Of a stretch of 64,000 bases of DNA, positions 1 to 8,561 are shown in pieces. Where the stretch lies: positions 62,001-126,000 of the forward strand of contig JADJYK010000010.1 in assembly GCA_016719815.1 (NCBI GenBank). The letters run 5' to 3'. The notes beneath the pieces were generated by a model. The model was given only the letters and a program-made list of their open reading frames with translations, was not told the DNA's origin and did not search any database. The DNA is from Chitinophagaceae bacterium. Its GTDB lineage: Bacteria; Bacteroidota; Bacteroidia; Chitinophagales; Chitinophagaceae. A program made the translations under genes and the position numbers. Position 1 is the stretch's first letter. The number at the start of each line of letters is the position of its first letter.

Positions 1-183
1 TACATAATGCGGAAGCCCAAAATAAAAGGGTTCATCCACATTAAGAAACAGGTACAGAGATAGTATTGACAGGGCCACTGAAGAAGCAATGACCAAAACC
101 CTTGCCGCCGTCTTAGGCAGCAACAGCAGTAAACCGCTTACTACAAGCGGCAGTATAAATAAACTGGCGATATAAGGAAACAT
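1..183 (-). CDS. Partial membrane protein, possible proton-translocating (NuoL/M/N-like) subunit
   Basis: Only the first 61 codons lie in the window; the gene continues beyond base 1. The peptide opens with a hydrophobic stretch (MFPYIASLFILPLVVSGLL), then a basic turn after LLLLLP, then a second hydrophobic segment. This two-helix start resembles the N-terminus of antiporter-like complex I subunits such as NuoM or MrpD. No catalytic residue is visible, so the family call is an inference from hydrophobic pattern and position. The frame is open back to a stop near base 228, so a start upstream of the ATG at 183 is possible. It lies downstream of the minus-strand hydrogenase genes on the same strand but is separated from them by 176 bases containing palindromes. 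Confidence 0.4.
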   Translation of the reverse strand, partial: MFPYIASLFILPLVVSGLLLLLPKTAARVLVIASSVALSILSLYLFLNVDEPFYFGLPHYV

Positions 184-241
184 GAGCCAAAATTTAATGT
201 CAAATTGAAATGCGATATTAGACAGAATTCAGGGGTGGGAA

Positions 242-255
242 ATGATGCTCATCAT
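242..255. promoter_or_regulatory. FNR-type palindrome upstream of the membrane protein gene
   Basis: ATGAT-GCTC-ATCAT is a perfect inverted repeat with the TGAT-N4-ATCA core of Crp/Fnr-family operators. It lies 59 bases upstream of the ATG at 183. It resembles the TGAT-N4-GTCA sites in the hydrogenase intergenic region. Function is inferred from symmetry and position only. Confidence 0.4.
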
Positions 256-275
256 TACCGGGCATGATATGTCAG

Positions 276-305
276 ACAATTGTAAACTGTCATAATGACA
301 ATTGT
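276..305. repeat. Nested palindromes between hoxW and the membrane protein gene
   Basis: The palindrome ACAATTGT occurs twice (276-283 and 298-305). Between them lies TGTCAT-A-ATGACA (288-300). The two outer copies can pair as an 8-base stem. It could be an operator cluster or a weak transcript end for the hoxW operon; there is no T-run on the minus strand to make a standard terminator. Confidence 0.45.
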
Positions 306-359
306 TACGTGGCAGCCTGACTTTTATCAGCAAAAGGGAAGCTGTAAGCGGTTTGCTGT

Positions 360-827
360 CTATGTTGCAACTTTAAAAAACTCTTTCTCAAAAAAGGAAA
401 TTGCCTTTTCAAGGTTCTTTTCTGCTACCCTGCTCAACGACGTTCCTAATCCCCAAATATGTCCTTTAATGGCAATAGTAAATGATTTAGGAATCTTATT
501 GTATAGCTCTTTGGTGAGATAGAGAATCGTCTCCGGCGATTGCATGTGGGATGAATAATAATAATGGGCAGCCGGCTTGCACCGGTGTATCTCAAAGCCC
601 TGTTTTAATTTGGAGTGGGATGCATCAGCAAAAATCACCGTATCGTATTTGCTTACCAGTACAGAATCTTCTACCTGCAACTGGTACCTGAACTCTGTAT
701 CTACCTTGCCCAGGTTGTGTTTTGCAACCAGCTCGGTAAACTTCCAGCCGAGCCCGTCATCATGACGGCCACAGTTACCGATGCCAATCACCAGAATTTT
801 TTCCGTATCAGTATTTAAGCCGCTCAT
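360..827 (-). CDS. hoxW: Hydrogenase maturation endopeptidase (HoxW type), locus 1
   Basis: A 155-residue protease that would remove the C-terminal extension of the hydrogenase large subunit after nickel insertion. It shows the family N-terminal motif (GIGNCGRHDDGLGW, residues about 16-29, with the DDG acidic pair), the central acidic residue in FADASH, and a conserved-position histidine in the SSHMQSPE segment. Length is normal for the HyaD/HoxW family. The start lies inside the end of hoxH (20-base overlap), so translation is probably coupled to the large subunit it processes. The cognate large subunit has Gln instead of His in its C-terminal nickel motif, which bears on where this protease would cut. 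Family assignment is firm; the pairing with hoxH is inferred from adjacency. Confidence 0.88.
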   Translation of the reverse strand: MSGLNTDTEKILVIGIGNCGRHDDGLGWKFTELVAKHNLGKVDTEFRYQLQVEDSVLVSKYDTVIFADASHSKLKQGFEIHRCKPAAHYYYSSHMQSPETILYLTKELYNKIPKSFTIAIKGHIWGLGTSLSRVAEKNLEKAISFFEKEFFKVAT

Positions 828-2260
828 CTATCAACTCTCCTTTATAATTATACAGTTCTGCTTTCAACGGCATCTTTCCCATGGCCTGTGTGGCACAACT
901 AAGACAGGGGTCGTAAGCCCTGATGGCCACTTCCACCTGGTTCAGCATACCATCAGTAATGGTGCCTTTGCGGCTGATAACATTATTGGCCACCCATTTC
1001 ACCGCCGTGTTCATTGCATCATTATTATGCGTGGTGGAAACAATAAGATTACAACGGGTTATCATTCCTTTATCATCCACTTCGTAATGGTGTGTAAGAG
1101 TGCCGCGGGGAGCTTCGATAATGCCAATACCTTTGGACCGTGGTGTGCCTTTTCGAACAAGGTCTTCACCTAAAAGCTCCGGGTCGTTCAGCAAAACCTT
1201 CATCACTTCTGCTGCATGTAATACTTCAATCAGCCTGGCCCAGTGTGAGTACATTGTGCTGTTGTCAACTTTTTTGCCGGTAAAGGCAATAAAAGCTTGT
1301 CTTTCTTTTTCTGCCAGCGGTGTGGGAATAAAATCACACATAGTTGATTCTTGCCAGCGGCCCAACCCTGTTCCAGCCCTTTTCTCTGCCAAGGCTCTTC
1401 AGGTAAGGGAACTTCATATATGACCATTGCGCCACAGCTTCACTAAAATATTGCTCATACAAATCTGTCGAAACATCATCCAGTGTTCTGTTTCCTTCAC
1501 TGTCAATAGCTCTTAATTTTCCGTCATACAAATCCATACCCCCATTCTCATTTACCATTCCGAGGTGGCCAGACGGAAATTCGGCAAATTCATCCAGCAA
1601 TTTTCTGTTCTTCTCATGATAGCCTTTCATAAAATCAACAATTGCCTGTGACCAGGTAATCATTGTGTCTATGCTTTCAATTTCTTTTCCATCAAGGAAG
1701 AAGTCTCTTTCCCGCTGTGTAAATGTTTTATGCACACCCCCGGGAACGGCCAGTATGCCATGAATTTTTTTACCGGCAACCGCCTTTATTATTTCCTGGC
1801 CAAAGCGTCGCATAGTAATGCCTTTTACAGCCAACTCCCTGTTTTCGACAGCAACAGCCACTACATTTCTTTTTTCAGCCGGAGCATCAACGCCAAATAA
1901 TAAATCAGGTGAAGCGAGATAAAGAAATGAAGTGCATGCGATTGAAATATTTGCCCAAAGTGCATCAGCCTGCGCAATTTGGTGGCAGTAGGCGAAAGAT
2001 CTTTCGGATCGATACCCACTAATTGGTCAATTGCTTTTGCTGCTGCAAGGTGATGGCTCACCGGGCAAATACCACAAAGCCGTTGTACCAGCACCGGTGC
2101 TTCCCAGTATGGATGTCCTTGTATGAAACCTCTCGAACCCCCTGAACTCCACTATGTGAAAGAAGGAATCTTTTACCTGGCCGTATTCGTCGAGATGTAT
2201 GGTTACCCTGCCGTGGCCTTCCACTCTTGTTACCGGGTCTATGGTTATTTTTCTGGTCAT
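808..2260 (-). CDS. hoxH: [NiFe]-hydrogenase large subunit HoxH, locus 1 (three frameshifts)
   Basis: Large, nickel-binding subunit of an NAD-coupled group 3d hydrogenase, about 483 residues when repaired. The N-terminus carries DPVTRVEGHGRV, then the proximal nickel motif RLCGICPVSHH and the C-terminal motif DPCLSCATQ. The frame breaks three times: an extra base in the TTT run near 2126-2128, a missing T near 1921, which restores the frame, and an extra base near 1345, before CDFIPTPLAEKE. All three pieces align collinearly with the intact hoxH at 9097-10527. The usual final motif is DPCxxCxxH; here the last residue is Gln (codon CAG). It follows hoxU-hoxY by 17 bases and overlaps hoxW. The indels may be sequence errors, since other conserved genes in the window have the same problem; a decaying gene is the alternative. 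Confidence 0.85.
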
Positions 2261-2277
2261 GATAAAAAAATAAATTA

Positions 2278-3552
2278 TTAATCGTACTTAAACTCAGAGT
2301 ATAAAATGGAATACTCTTCTCCCCACAAAATATTTTTTACAGCCTTCCATATGTGATTTGCATCCGGCGGGCATCCGGGAATGAAGTAATCAATCCGTAC
2401 AATTTCACTGCAGGCATACACCCTGTCCAGTATTTTGGGAAGGTCTTCATGATACGGCACAATATTAGCTCCCGGTTCGCTGGTGGCAGAGTTGAGATAC
2501 GCCTCCTCCAGACATTCGCTCAGCGGAATAGAATTTCGCATAGTGGGTAAGCCTCCCCAAATGGAGCATTCACCCAGCGAAACAAGAATATCACAATGTT
2601 CTCTGAATTTGCGCAACGTCTCAATATTCTCTGAGTTGCAAACACCCCCTTCGATAATACCTATGTGACAGCGGGATGTAAAGTTTTTAAAATCGGTAAG
2701 CGGTGATTTATCAAAAGAAATCAGTTCCACCACATCCAGCAAATCGGTATCAATATCCAGCATTGACATGTGGCAACCAAAACAACCTGCCAATGAAACG
2801 GTAGCAACAATCTTCTTTTCCATCATGGTTGGCCTTGACCGATGGCCATGTTTTTTCTTTGTATAATCCTTTTGCACCGAGTCCATATCATACTTACGGT
2901 CGCCAAATGGTGCGGCAAGACTTACACCACGTACAATAATGGCACCGGTGGGACAAATCTTCATGGCGTTTATCACCTGCTCTTCTGATAGTTTTTCTTC
3001 CTGCTCATAATCAATTCCTACGTAAGTCTCGTTGCCCCTGTCCTGGTAGTTGAACACTTTTTTGCCATCATCAGTTTTTACATCCACTACACAGCGCAGG
3101 CATTTAATGCAGCGGTTGTGCTCCATCACCATCCTGCTCGGTTTATAATCAATCGCCCTGTCTTTAAACAGGTGCTGAAACCTTGTGGAGGAAATACCCA
3201 ACTCATATCCCATGTGCTGCAAATCGCAATGGCCGCTTTTTTCACAGGCCGGGCAAATGTGGTTGCCTTCGGCAAACATCATTTCCACCAAAGCCTTACG
3301 GCTATCCACCAGTTCCTCTGTATTTACTTCTACAGTCAGTCCTTCTGTTATTTTTTCCGTACAGGCCGGACTGTATTTTCCATTTATCTTGCAAGTGCAT
3401 ACACGGCAGGTGCCTAATGGTGGTTCTATATGTTCGTAAAAACAAAGCGATGGAATAAAGATGCCATTCTCCCGGGCCACCAGCATAAGCCCCTTTCCTT
3501 CTTCGGCCTGAATGGCTTTTCCGTCAATTGTAATATTTACCAGTTTTGACAT
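2278..3552 (-). CDS. hoxUY: HoxU-HoxY fused in one frame: diaphorase small subunit plus hydrogenase small subunit, locus 1
   Basis: A 424-residue product combining two proteins that are normally separate. Residues 1 to about 235 are HoxU: a [2Fe-2S] ferredoxin domain (GTCRVC, PACT), a His/Cys cluster (HICPACEKSGHC), and one [4Fe-4S] site (NRCIKCLRC with a later CPTGA). From about residue 242 (MMEKKIVATVSLAGCFGC) it is HoxY, with cluster ligands in GCFGC, LGECS and PGCPPD. Both halves resemble the Cupriavidus soluble hydrogenase subunits. The linker is Lys/His/Arg-rich (YTKKKHGHRSRP). If the A-run at the junction had one base fewer, HoxU would end at a TGA overlapping the HoxY ATG, so the fusion may be an indel artefact. 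It lies 5 bases after hoxF and 17 bases before hoxH. Confidence 0.85.
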   Translation of the reverse strand: MSKLVNITIDGKAIQAEEGKGLMLVARENGIFIPSLCFYEHIEPPLGTCRVCTCKINGKYSPACTEKITEGLTVEVNTEELVDSRKALVEMMFAEGNHICPACEKSGHCDLQHMGYELGISSTRFQHLFKDRAIDYKPSRMVMEHNRCIKCLRCVVDVKTDDGKKVFNYQDRGNETYVGIDYEQEEKLSEEQVINAMKICPTGAIIVRGVSLAAPFGDRKYDMDSVQKDYTKKKHGHRSRPTMMEKKIVATVSLAGCFGCHMSMLDIDTDLLDVVELISFDKSPLTDFKNFTSRCHIGIIEGGVCNSENIETLRKFREHCDILVSLGECSIWGGLPTMRNSIPLSECLEEAYLNSATSEPGANIVPYHEDLPKILDRVYACSEIVRIDYFIPGCPPDANHIWKAVKNILWGEEYSILYSEFKYD

Positions 3553-3557
3553 AACAT

Positions 3558-5295
3558 TCAGATTTTGTATTTCTCATATTCTTCTGTTGCCGCCTCCATA
3601 TCAAACTTCAGGTTTAACCCGTTATACTCTTTATCCAGCCGCTGCATAAAATAGTCGTGAAACTTATCCATTGCATATATAAGGCTGTTGGTGGCGGTTT
3701 TACCTAATCCGCACCGGCTGGTGTTTTTCATGATAGTTCCCCAGCTTTTCAATTCTTTTAAATCAGCCTCATTAGCCAGGCCATTCTGCAATCTTTCCAG
3801 CTTACGCTGAATAATAAAATTGCCTGCACGGCACGGTGTGCAAATGCCGCATGATTCAGACATAAAGAATTCTGAAAAATTTTGCAGCACTTTTACCAAA
3901 TCTCTGCTTGCTGAAAATCATAAATGAACCGCCGCAGCGTATGTCTTTTCGGGCAAGCAGGTCGAGCATGGAGATGCGACGGTATTTTTCTTTGATGGAA
4001 ATACACTCACCGGAGGGGCCGCTTACTTGTATGTAATAAGGGTCTTCTGCCTCACAGAGTTCAAGCAGCTCGGCAACCGTCATTCCCCATTCAATTTCAT
4101 ACAAGCCCGGCAGTTTACAATCGCCTGACACACTCAGCAGTTTTACACCAGGCGACCCCGGAATGCCCTGGCTCATATATGCATCAGCGCCAATCTCAAT
4201 TATTCTTGCGGCTGCACAAAAAGTTTCTACATTATTAATTACAGTGGGATGTTGCAAATAGCCTTTCTCTACCGGGAAGAACCATTTGGTTCTCGGCTCT
4301 CCTCTTTTTCCTTCCAGCGACTCAAGTAATGCAGTTTCCTCGCCGCATACATATGAGCCTGCGCCCATTTGCACCCTGATATCAAAATTGAAGCCTTTAA
4401 TGTTTCCGCAATCTGTTCCCAGTAAACCTGCTTTTTTGTATTCATCAATGGCGGCTTCCAGTTTATTCTTCAGCCAGCGGTATTCACCCCGCAGGTAAAC
4501 GATTCCGTTTTCGGCACCAATGGTATAGCCACAAATAATCATTCCTTCAATCAGGGTATTAGCCTGTGTATTTATCAGCACCCTGTCTTTAAATGTTCCA
4601 GGTTCACCTTCATCAGCATTGCATACCACATACTTTGTCGCTGAGGGTTGCGATTTAGCCGCACTCCATTTTTTCCAGGTAGGATAATAGGCGCCGCCGC
4701 GGCCGGCCAGTTCTGCTTTTTTCAATTCTTCCAGCACACCATCCTCCCCAAGTGTTGTAGCTCTTGCGAATGCAGAACCATTGGCAAACTCTTTAAAAAA
4801 AACAGTTTTGTTACCGGGTGGCATATAGCGGATATTGTCTGCCGGGGAATCACAAATAGTCTCCGGGTCAACACCACGCTTAAGAGAAGAAATAATGTCC
4901 TTAATCTTAATAGCATTAAGATTGGTAAACGGGTAGAAGTTAATTAACGCAGACGGCTCCTGATCACTAAGTCCGATACAGGGTGTAAGAAATAAACCAA
5001 ATGTACCTGTACGGTCAACAGATCCGAAAGTAGTGCCGGACTCTCTCTCCAGTGTTTCTTTAATACGGCTGAATCCCTTTATATCAGCCACAATACTGTT
5101 GTTAAGATAAATAGTGTACTTGCCGGTGGGCTTACGATGGAAGAAGTGATAAAACGACACCACCCCTTCCACTTCTATTTCAGAAAGGTTGAACTGGCGT
5201 GACAATTTTATTACATCCTCATCTGTTATATAACCATTACTTAGTTGTAAATCCCACAATTGATCCATCATCCGGGTTTGAAGAGGTTCTTGCAT
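3558..5295 (-). CDS. hoxF: NAD-reducing hydrogenase diaphorase large subunit HoxF, locus 1 (frameshifted)
   Basis: Flavin- and NAD-binding subunit that passes electrons between hydrogenase and NAD. The N-terminal 150 residues are a HoxE-like domain that keeps SFYHFF and TPCIGLSDQEP but lacks the four [2Fe-2S] cysteines, as in Cupriavidus HoxF. Then follow the NAD/FMN regions (AGRGGAYYPTWKKW, NADEGEPGTFKDR, CGEETALLESLEGKRG) and the C-terminal [4Fe-4S] site (ESCGICTPCRAGN, TSRCGLG). The frame breaks near 3900-3905, where a GA dinucleotide seems to be missing before LVKVLQNFSEFF. I chose the ATG at 5295 (MQEPLQTRMMDQLWD); a TTG at 5328 is also open. First gene of the minus-strand operon, with repaired length about 580 residues. 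Confidence 0.88.
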
Positions 5296-5376
5296 GTCCG
5301 GGATTTTATTGGTAAAAGATGCTAACAAATTACACCAGCGATAACCCGAAAAAAATTAAGCAGGTCATAACTTAAT

Positions 5377-5390
5377 ATGATTAAAGTCAA
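5377..5390. promoter_or_regulatory. Crp/Fnr-like operator 1 in the divergent hydrogenase intergenic region
   Basis: ATGAT-TAAA-GTCAA, an imperfect palindrome with a TGAT-N4-GTCA core, centred about 89 bases upstream of the hoxF start at 5295. It shares the core exactly with the sites at 5446, 5466 and 28421. The regulator is inferred to be of the Crp/Fnr family; one such gene lies at 54763. Confidence 0.55.
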
Positions 5391-5445
5391 GTTTTTAGGG
5401 TTTGTTTATTGACATTTGCCCGATTGCTTAAAAACAGGAGATAAG

Positions 5446-5459
5446 ATGATAATAGTCAT
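5446..5459. promoter_or_regulatory. Crp/Fnr-like operator 2 in the divergent hydrogenase intergenic region
   Basis: ATGAT-AATA-GTCAT with the same TGAT-N4-GTCA core. It lies midway between the two divergent hydrogenase operons and 20 bases (two helical turns) from the next copy, so two dimers could sit on the same face of the DNA. Confidence 0.55.
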
Positions 5460-5465
5460 ACTTAG

Positions 5466-5479
5466 GTGATTTTTGTCAC
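5466..5479. promoter_or_regulatory. Crp/Fnr-like operator 3 in the divergent hydrogenase intergenic region
   Basis: GTGAT-TTTT-GTCAC, symmetric at the outer bases as well as in the TGAT-N4-GTCA core. It lies 140 bases upstream of the hoxE ATG. The rest of 5296-5618 holds no gene. A short palindrome TATCAACTGATA overlaps the hoxE start region. I could not place a convincing TAnnTTTG promoter element for either operon. Confidence 0.55.
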
Positions 5480-5618
5480 AATAGCTTAGCCCCGCTTTTA
5501 GATAAGCAACTTCGATTGCCATTCATGTGATACAACAACTCTACATATTTCTTTGCAGGTCAAGCTGCGCCAAACTCTCTCCACTCTATTTAAAAGACAG
5601 TTTTAAATATCAACTGAT

Positions 5619-6140
5619 ATGACCGCAACACATCATACCCATCATCATGCACATGCACAGGAGCTTTCCAAAACAGATCCACGGGTAAAGCTTATTGCCG
5701 CCAAAATGAAAAAAGAGAATCATAAGCCCGATGCGCTAATTGAAATTCTTCACACAGCGCAGAATGCTTTTGGCTTCTTACCAAAAGAGGTGCTGAACTT
5801 TATCGCCAAAGAATTACACCTGCCGCCCTCAAGAGTGTATTCAACTGTCACCTTCTATCATTTCTTTTCACTCAAATCTAAAGGTGAGCACACCTGTCTT
5901 GTTTGTACAGGTACAGCCTGCTATGTAAAAGGGGCTCAGGCTTTACTAAATAAAATTGAAAGCCAGTTTTCACTAAAACCCGGACAGGTTACCGCCGATA
6001 ATAAACTGGGGGTGCAAGTAGCCCGTTGCATTGGTGCCTGTGGTCTTGCACCGGCAGTTGTAATAGATAATGATGTACACGGTAAGGTTACAGAAGAAGT
6101 TATCATCAATTCAATTAACGAGAAAATTGGAACTATATGA
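5619..6140 (+). CDS. hoxE: Bidirectional hydrogenase diaphorase subunit HoxE, locus 2
   Basis: A 173-residue NuoE-like protein with a thioredoxin-like [2Fe-2S] domain that connects the diaphorase to redox partners. The helical N-domain (ALIEILHTAQNAFGFLP) is followed by TVTFYHFFSLK and the four cluster cysteines in two pairs (CTGTACYVKG and CIGACGLAP). Unlike the HoxE-like part of HoxF in locus 1, all cluster ligands are present. The N-terminus has six histidines in the first eleven residues (THHTHHHAH), an unusual tail that could bind metal. First gene of the plus-strand operon; its stop overlaps the hoxF start as ATGA, indicating tight coupling. The start is the first ATG after the regulatory region. 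Confidence 0.92.
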   Translation: MTATHHTHHHAHAQELSKTDPRVKLIAAKMKKENHKPDALIEILHTAQNAFGFLPKEVLNFIAKELHLPPSRVYSTVTFYHFFSLKSKGEHTCLVCTGTACYVKGAQALLNKIESQFSLKPGQVTADNKLGVQVARCIGACGLAPAVVIDNDVHGKVTEEVIINSINEKIGTI

Positions 6141-7777
6141 ACCGACATGAATTGCAGGCAATGGTAGAAAAAGCTAAGGAAAAGCACAAACAGCTTAAAC
6201 ATAAAATATGTGTTTGCTGTGGCGCAAGCTGTATATCATCCGGATCGGAAGAGGTGCTTAAAAAACTGCAGAATGAAATAAAAACAAGAGGCCTGGAGAA
6301 TGAAATTGAAGTGGTGCCTTCGGGTTGTATGGGGCCCTGTAACCAGGGACCATTAGTAAAACATTTACCGGAAAATACCATCTATCAGCGGGTGGATTGC
6401 GAAAATCTGGACAGGATTATTGAAAGCCAGATTGTAGAAGGTAAGCCTGTTGAAGATATGCTGCTGTTTGCCGACTCAAGAGAAAAGCCCTTTGTAAATG
6501 CCAATGAAGATCCTTTCTTCAAAAAGCAATTGAAGATTGCTTTAAAGGATTGTGGCGACATTAACCCCGAAGAAATAGAAGACTATTTCGCCGTTGGTGG
6601 ATACCAGGCGTTGGATAAGGCGCTGTACCGGATGACGCCCGAAGAAGTAATTTCTGAAGTAAAACAAAGCCGCATTCGTGGTCGTGGCGGTGCCGGTTAT
6701 CCAACAGGTTTGAAGTGGGAAACCGTTTATAAATACGTCAGCCCTCAGAAATATGTTATCTGCAACGGTGATGAAGGCGACCCCGGAGCTTTTATGGATC
6801 GTAGTGTACTCGAAGGCAATCCGCACCGCATTATTGAAGGCATGACCATTGCCGGATATGCTATCGGCGCCAGCAAAGGTTTCGCATATATCCGCGGCGA
6901 ATATCCGCTGGCAATAAAACGTTTTGAACAGGCTATAAAACAAGCTACCAAACATGGTTTGCTTGGTAAGAATATTTTGGGGAGCCCCTTCTCTTTTGAA
7001 GTAGAGGTAAGAATTGGTGCCGGCGCATTTGTATGCGGCGAAGAAACAGCTCTTATTGCCTCCATTGAAGGCAAGAGGGGCACACCCAAACCAAGGCCGC
7101 CATTCCCGGCAGAGTCGGGCCTGTGGGGAAAACCTACGCTCATCAATAACGTAGAAACATTTGCTGCCATCGCACCCATCATTCAAAACGACGGTGAATG
7201 GTACAGCGAAACAGGTACTGCAAAAAGTGCAGGAACAAAAGTGTTTGCCCTGGCAGGAAAAATAAACTATTCCGGTTTAATTGAAGTACCAATGGGTACT
7301 ACGCTTCGTGAAGTGGTATTTGAAATTGGAGGCGGCATACAGGGCGGTGCCGAATTTAAAGCAGCACAAACAGGCGGCCCTTCCGGCGGTTGCATTCCTG
7401 CCGAACACCTCGATGTAAAGATGGATTATGAATCACTTACAAGCCTGGGTTCTATCATGGGCTCCGGAGGTTTGATTGTAATGGATAAGAGTTCTGACAT
7501 GGTGGATGTAGCCCGTTTCTTCATGGAGTTCTGTATGGATGAAAGCTGTGGTAAATGCGTACCCTGCCGTGTAGGAACGAAAATGATGCATGACCTGCTT
7601 CAAAAAATATATGACGGCAAGGCCACACAAATTGACCTTGACAGACTTGAAGAATTGGCTGTGTATGTAAAAGAAACCAGCCTGTGCGGACTGGGTGGTT
7701 CGGCCCCCAATCCGCTGTTGAGCACACTCCGCCATTTCAGGCAGGAATATGAAAGTAAAATTTTGAAAGAAGCGTAA
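6137..7777 (+). CDS. hoxF: Bidirectional hydrogenase diaphorase subunit HoxF, locus 2
   Basis: A 546-residue NADH-binding flavoprotein, close to cyanobacterial HoxF and NuoF. Residues about 20-100 form an extra thioredoxin-like [2Fe-2S] domain (CVCCGASC and CMGPC). The NAD and FMN regions follow (RGRGGAGYPTGLKW, NGDEGDPGAFMDRS, CGEETALIASIEGKRG). The C-terminal [4Fe-4S] site is ESCGKCVPCRVGT with TSLCGLGG. It is intact, unlike the locus 1 homologue, from which it also differs by keeping the N-terminal cluster. It overlaps hoxE by four bases and precedes hoxU by 20 bases. The reaction is electron exchange between NAD(H) and the FeS chain of HoxU. Confidence 0.94.
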   Translation: MNRHELQAMVEKAKEKHKQLKHKICVCCGASCISSGSEEVLKKLQNEIKTRGLENEIEVVPSGCMGPCNQGPLVKHLPENTIYQRVDCENLDRIIESQIVEGKPVEDMLLFADSREKPFVNANEDPFFKKQLKIALKDCGDINPEEIEDYFAVGGYQALDKALYRMTPEEVISEVKQSRIRGRGGAGYPTGLKWETVYKYVSPQKYVICNGDEGDPGAFMDRSVLEGNPHRIIEGMTIAGYAIGASKGFAYIRGEYPLAIKRFEQAIKQATKHGLLGKNILGSPFSFEVEVRIGAGAFVCGEETALIASIEGKRGTPKPRPPFPAESGLWGKPTLINNVETFAAIAPIIQNDGEWYSETGTAKSAGTKVFALAGKINYSGLIEVPMGTTLREVVFEIGGGIQGGAEFKAAQTGGPSGGCIPAEHLDVKMDYESLTSLGSIMGSGGLIVMDKSSDMVDVARFFMEFCMDESCGKCVPCRVGTKMMHDLLQKIYDGKATQIDLDRLEELAVYVKETSLCGLGGSAPNPLLSTLRHFRQEYESKILKEA

Positions 7778-7797
7778 ACCATTTCAAAGAAAGCTGT

Positions 7798-8505
7798 ATG
7801 AACAAAATATCTGTAATAATAGACGAAAAGAAATTTGATGTTGACCCGCAAAAAACCATATTAGAGGTCTGCCGGGAAAACGGGATTGAAATACTTACGA
7901 TGTGCCACCTGAAAGGCCTGATGGATATTGGTGCCTGCCGTCTTTGTATTGTGGAAGTGGAAGGTATCAACAGGCTCCTGTCAGCATGTACAACTAAAGT
8001 GGCACCCAACATGGTCGTTAAAACCGCAACTGACAGGATTAAGAGATATCAGCGTATCACCACTGAGCTTTTCTTTGCTGAACGCAACCACGTATGTGCC
8101 GTATGTGTATCCAACGGAAAATGTGAGCTGCAAAATCTCGGATATAAAGTAGAACTCGATCATATCCGCTATCCTCACCTCTTTCCGCAATGCGAAGTGG
8201 ATACATCACACCCCTGGTATGTTATGGACCACAACCGTTGCATCATGTGTACCCGTTGCGTCAGGGTTTGTAATGAAGTGGAAGGAGCACATAACTGGGA
8301 TGTAATGAACCGTGGCCACCAGGTACGCATTATTTCTGATTTCAACACGCCATGGGGTCAGTCCACTACCTGCACTTCATGCGGCAAGTGTTTGCATGCC
8401 TGCCCCACAGGTGCCATCTGGCCCAAAGCGATTGTACAGGGACAGTTGGAAAAGAATCCGGTGATGGTAACAGAGCTGGTGGAAAGAAGAAAAATGAAAT
8501 TGTAA
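7798..8505 (+). CDS. hoxU: Bidirectional hydrogenase diaphorase subunit HoxU, locus 2
   Basis: A 235-residue iron-sulfur protein that relays electrons between HoxF and HoxY. In order: a [2Fe-2S] ferredoxin domain (TMCHLKG, GACRLCIVEV, SACT), a His-Cys cluster motif (NHVCAVCVSNGKCEL), and two [4Fe-4S] sites (NRCIMCTRCVRVCNE and TTCTSCGKCLHACPTGA). This gives one more [4Fe-4S] cluster than the HoxU half encoded at 2278-3552, a clear structural difference between the two enzymes. Length is usual for cyanobacterial-type HoxU. It follows hoxF by 20 bases and is followed by hoxY after 56 bases. Confidence 0.93.
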   Translation: MNKISVIIDEKKFDVDPQKTILEVCRENGIEILTMCHLKGLMDIGACRLCIVEVEGINRLLSACTTKVAPNMVVKTATDRIKRYQRITTELFFAERNHVCAVCVSNGKCELQNLGYKVELDHIRYPHLFPQCEVDTSHPWYVMDHNRCIMCTRCVRVCNEVEGAHNWDVMNRGHQVRIISDFNTPWGQSTTCTSCGKCLHACPTGAIWPKAIVQGQLEKNPVMVTELVERRKMKL

Positions 8506-8561
8506 GCAGCCTTGTATTATTACAATTGAAAAACGATTAGAGAAACCGAAAACGATAATTC

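Noticed and set aside
5608..5619. TATCAACTGATA palindrome at the hoxE start as an operator
   Set aside because: Short, with a two-base centre and different from the TGAT-N4-GTCA sites; likely chance.
6542..7186. Long open frame (214 codons) antisense to hoxF
   Set aside because: It is a shadow of the well-conserved hoxF; composition is unlike protein and no domain is seen.
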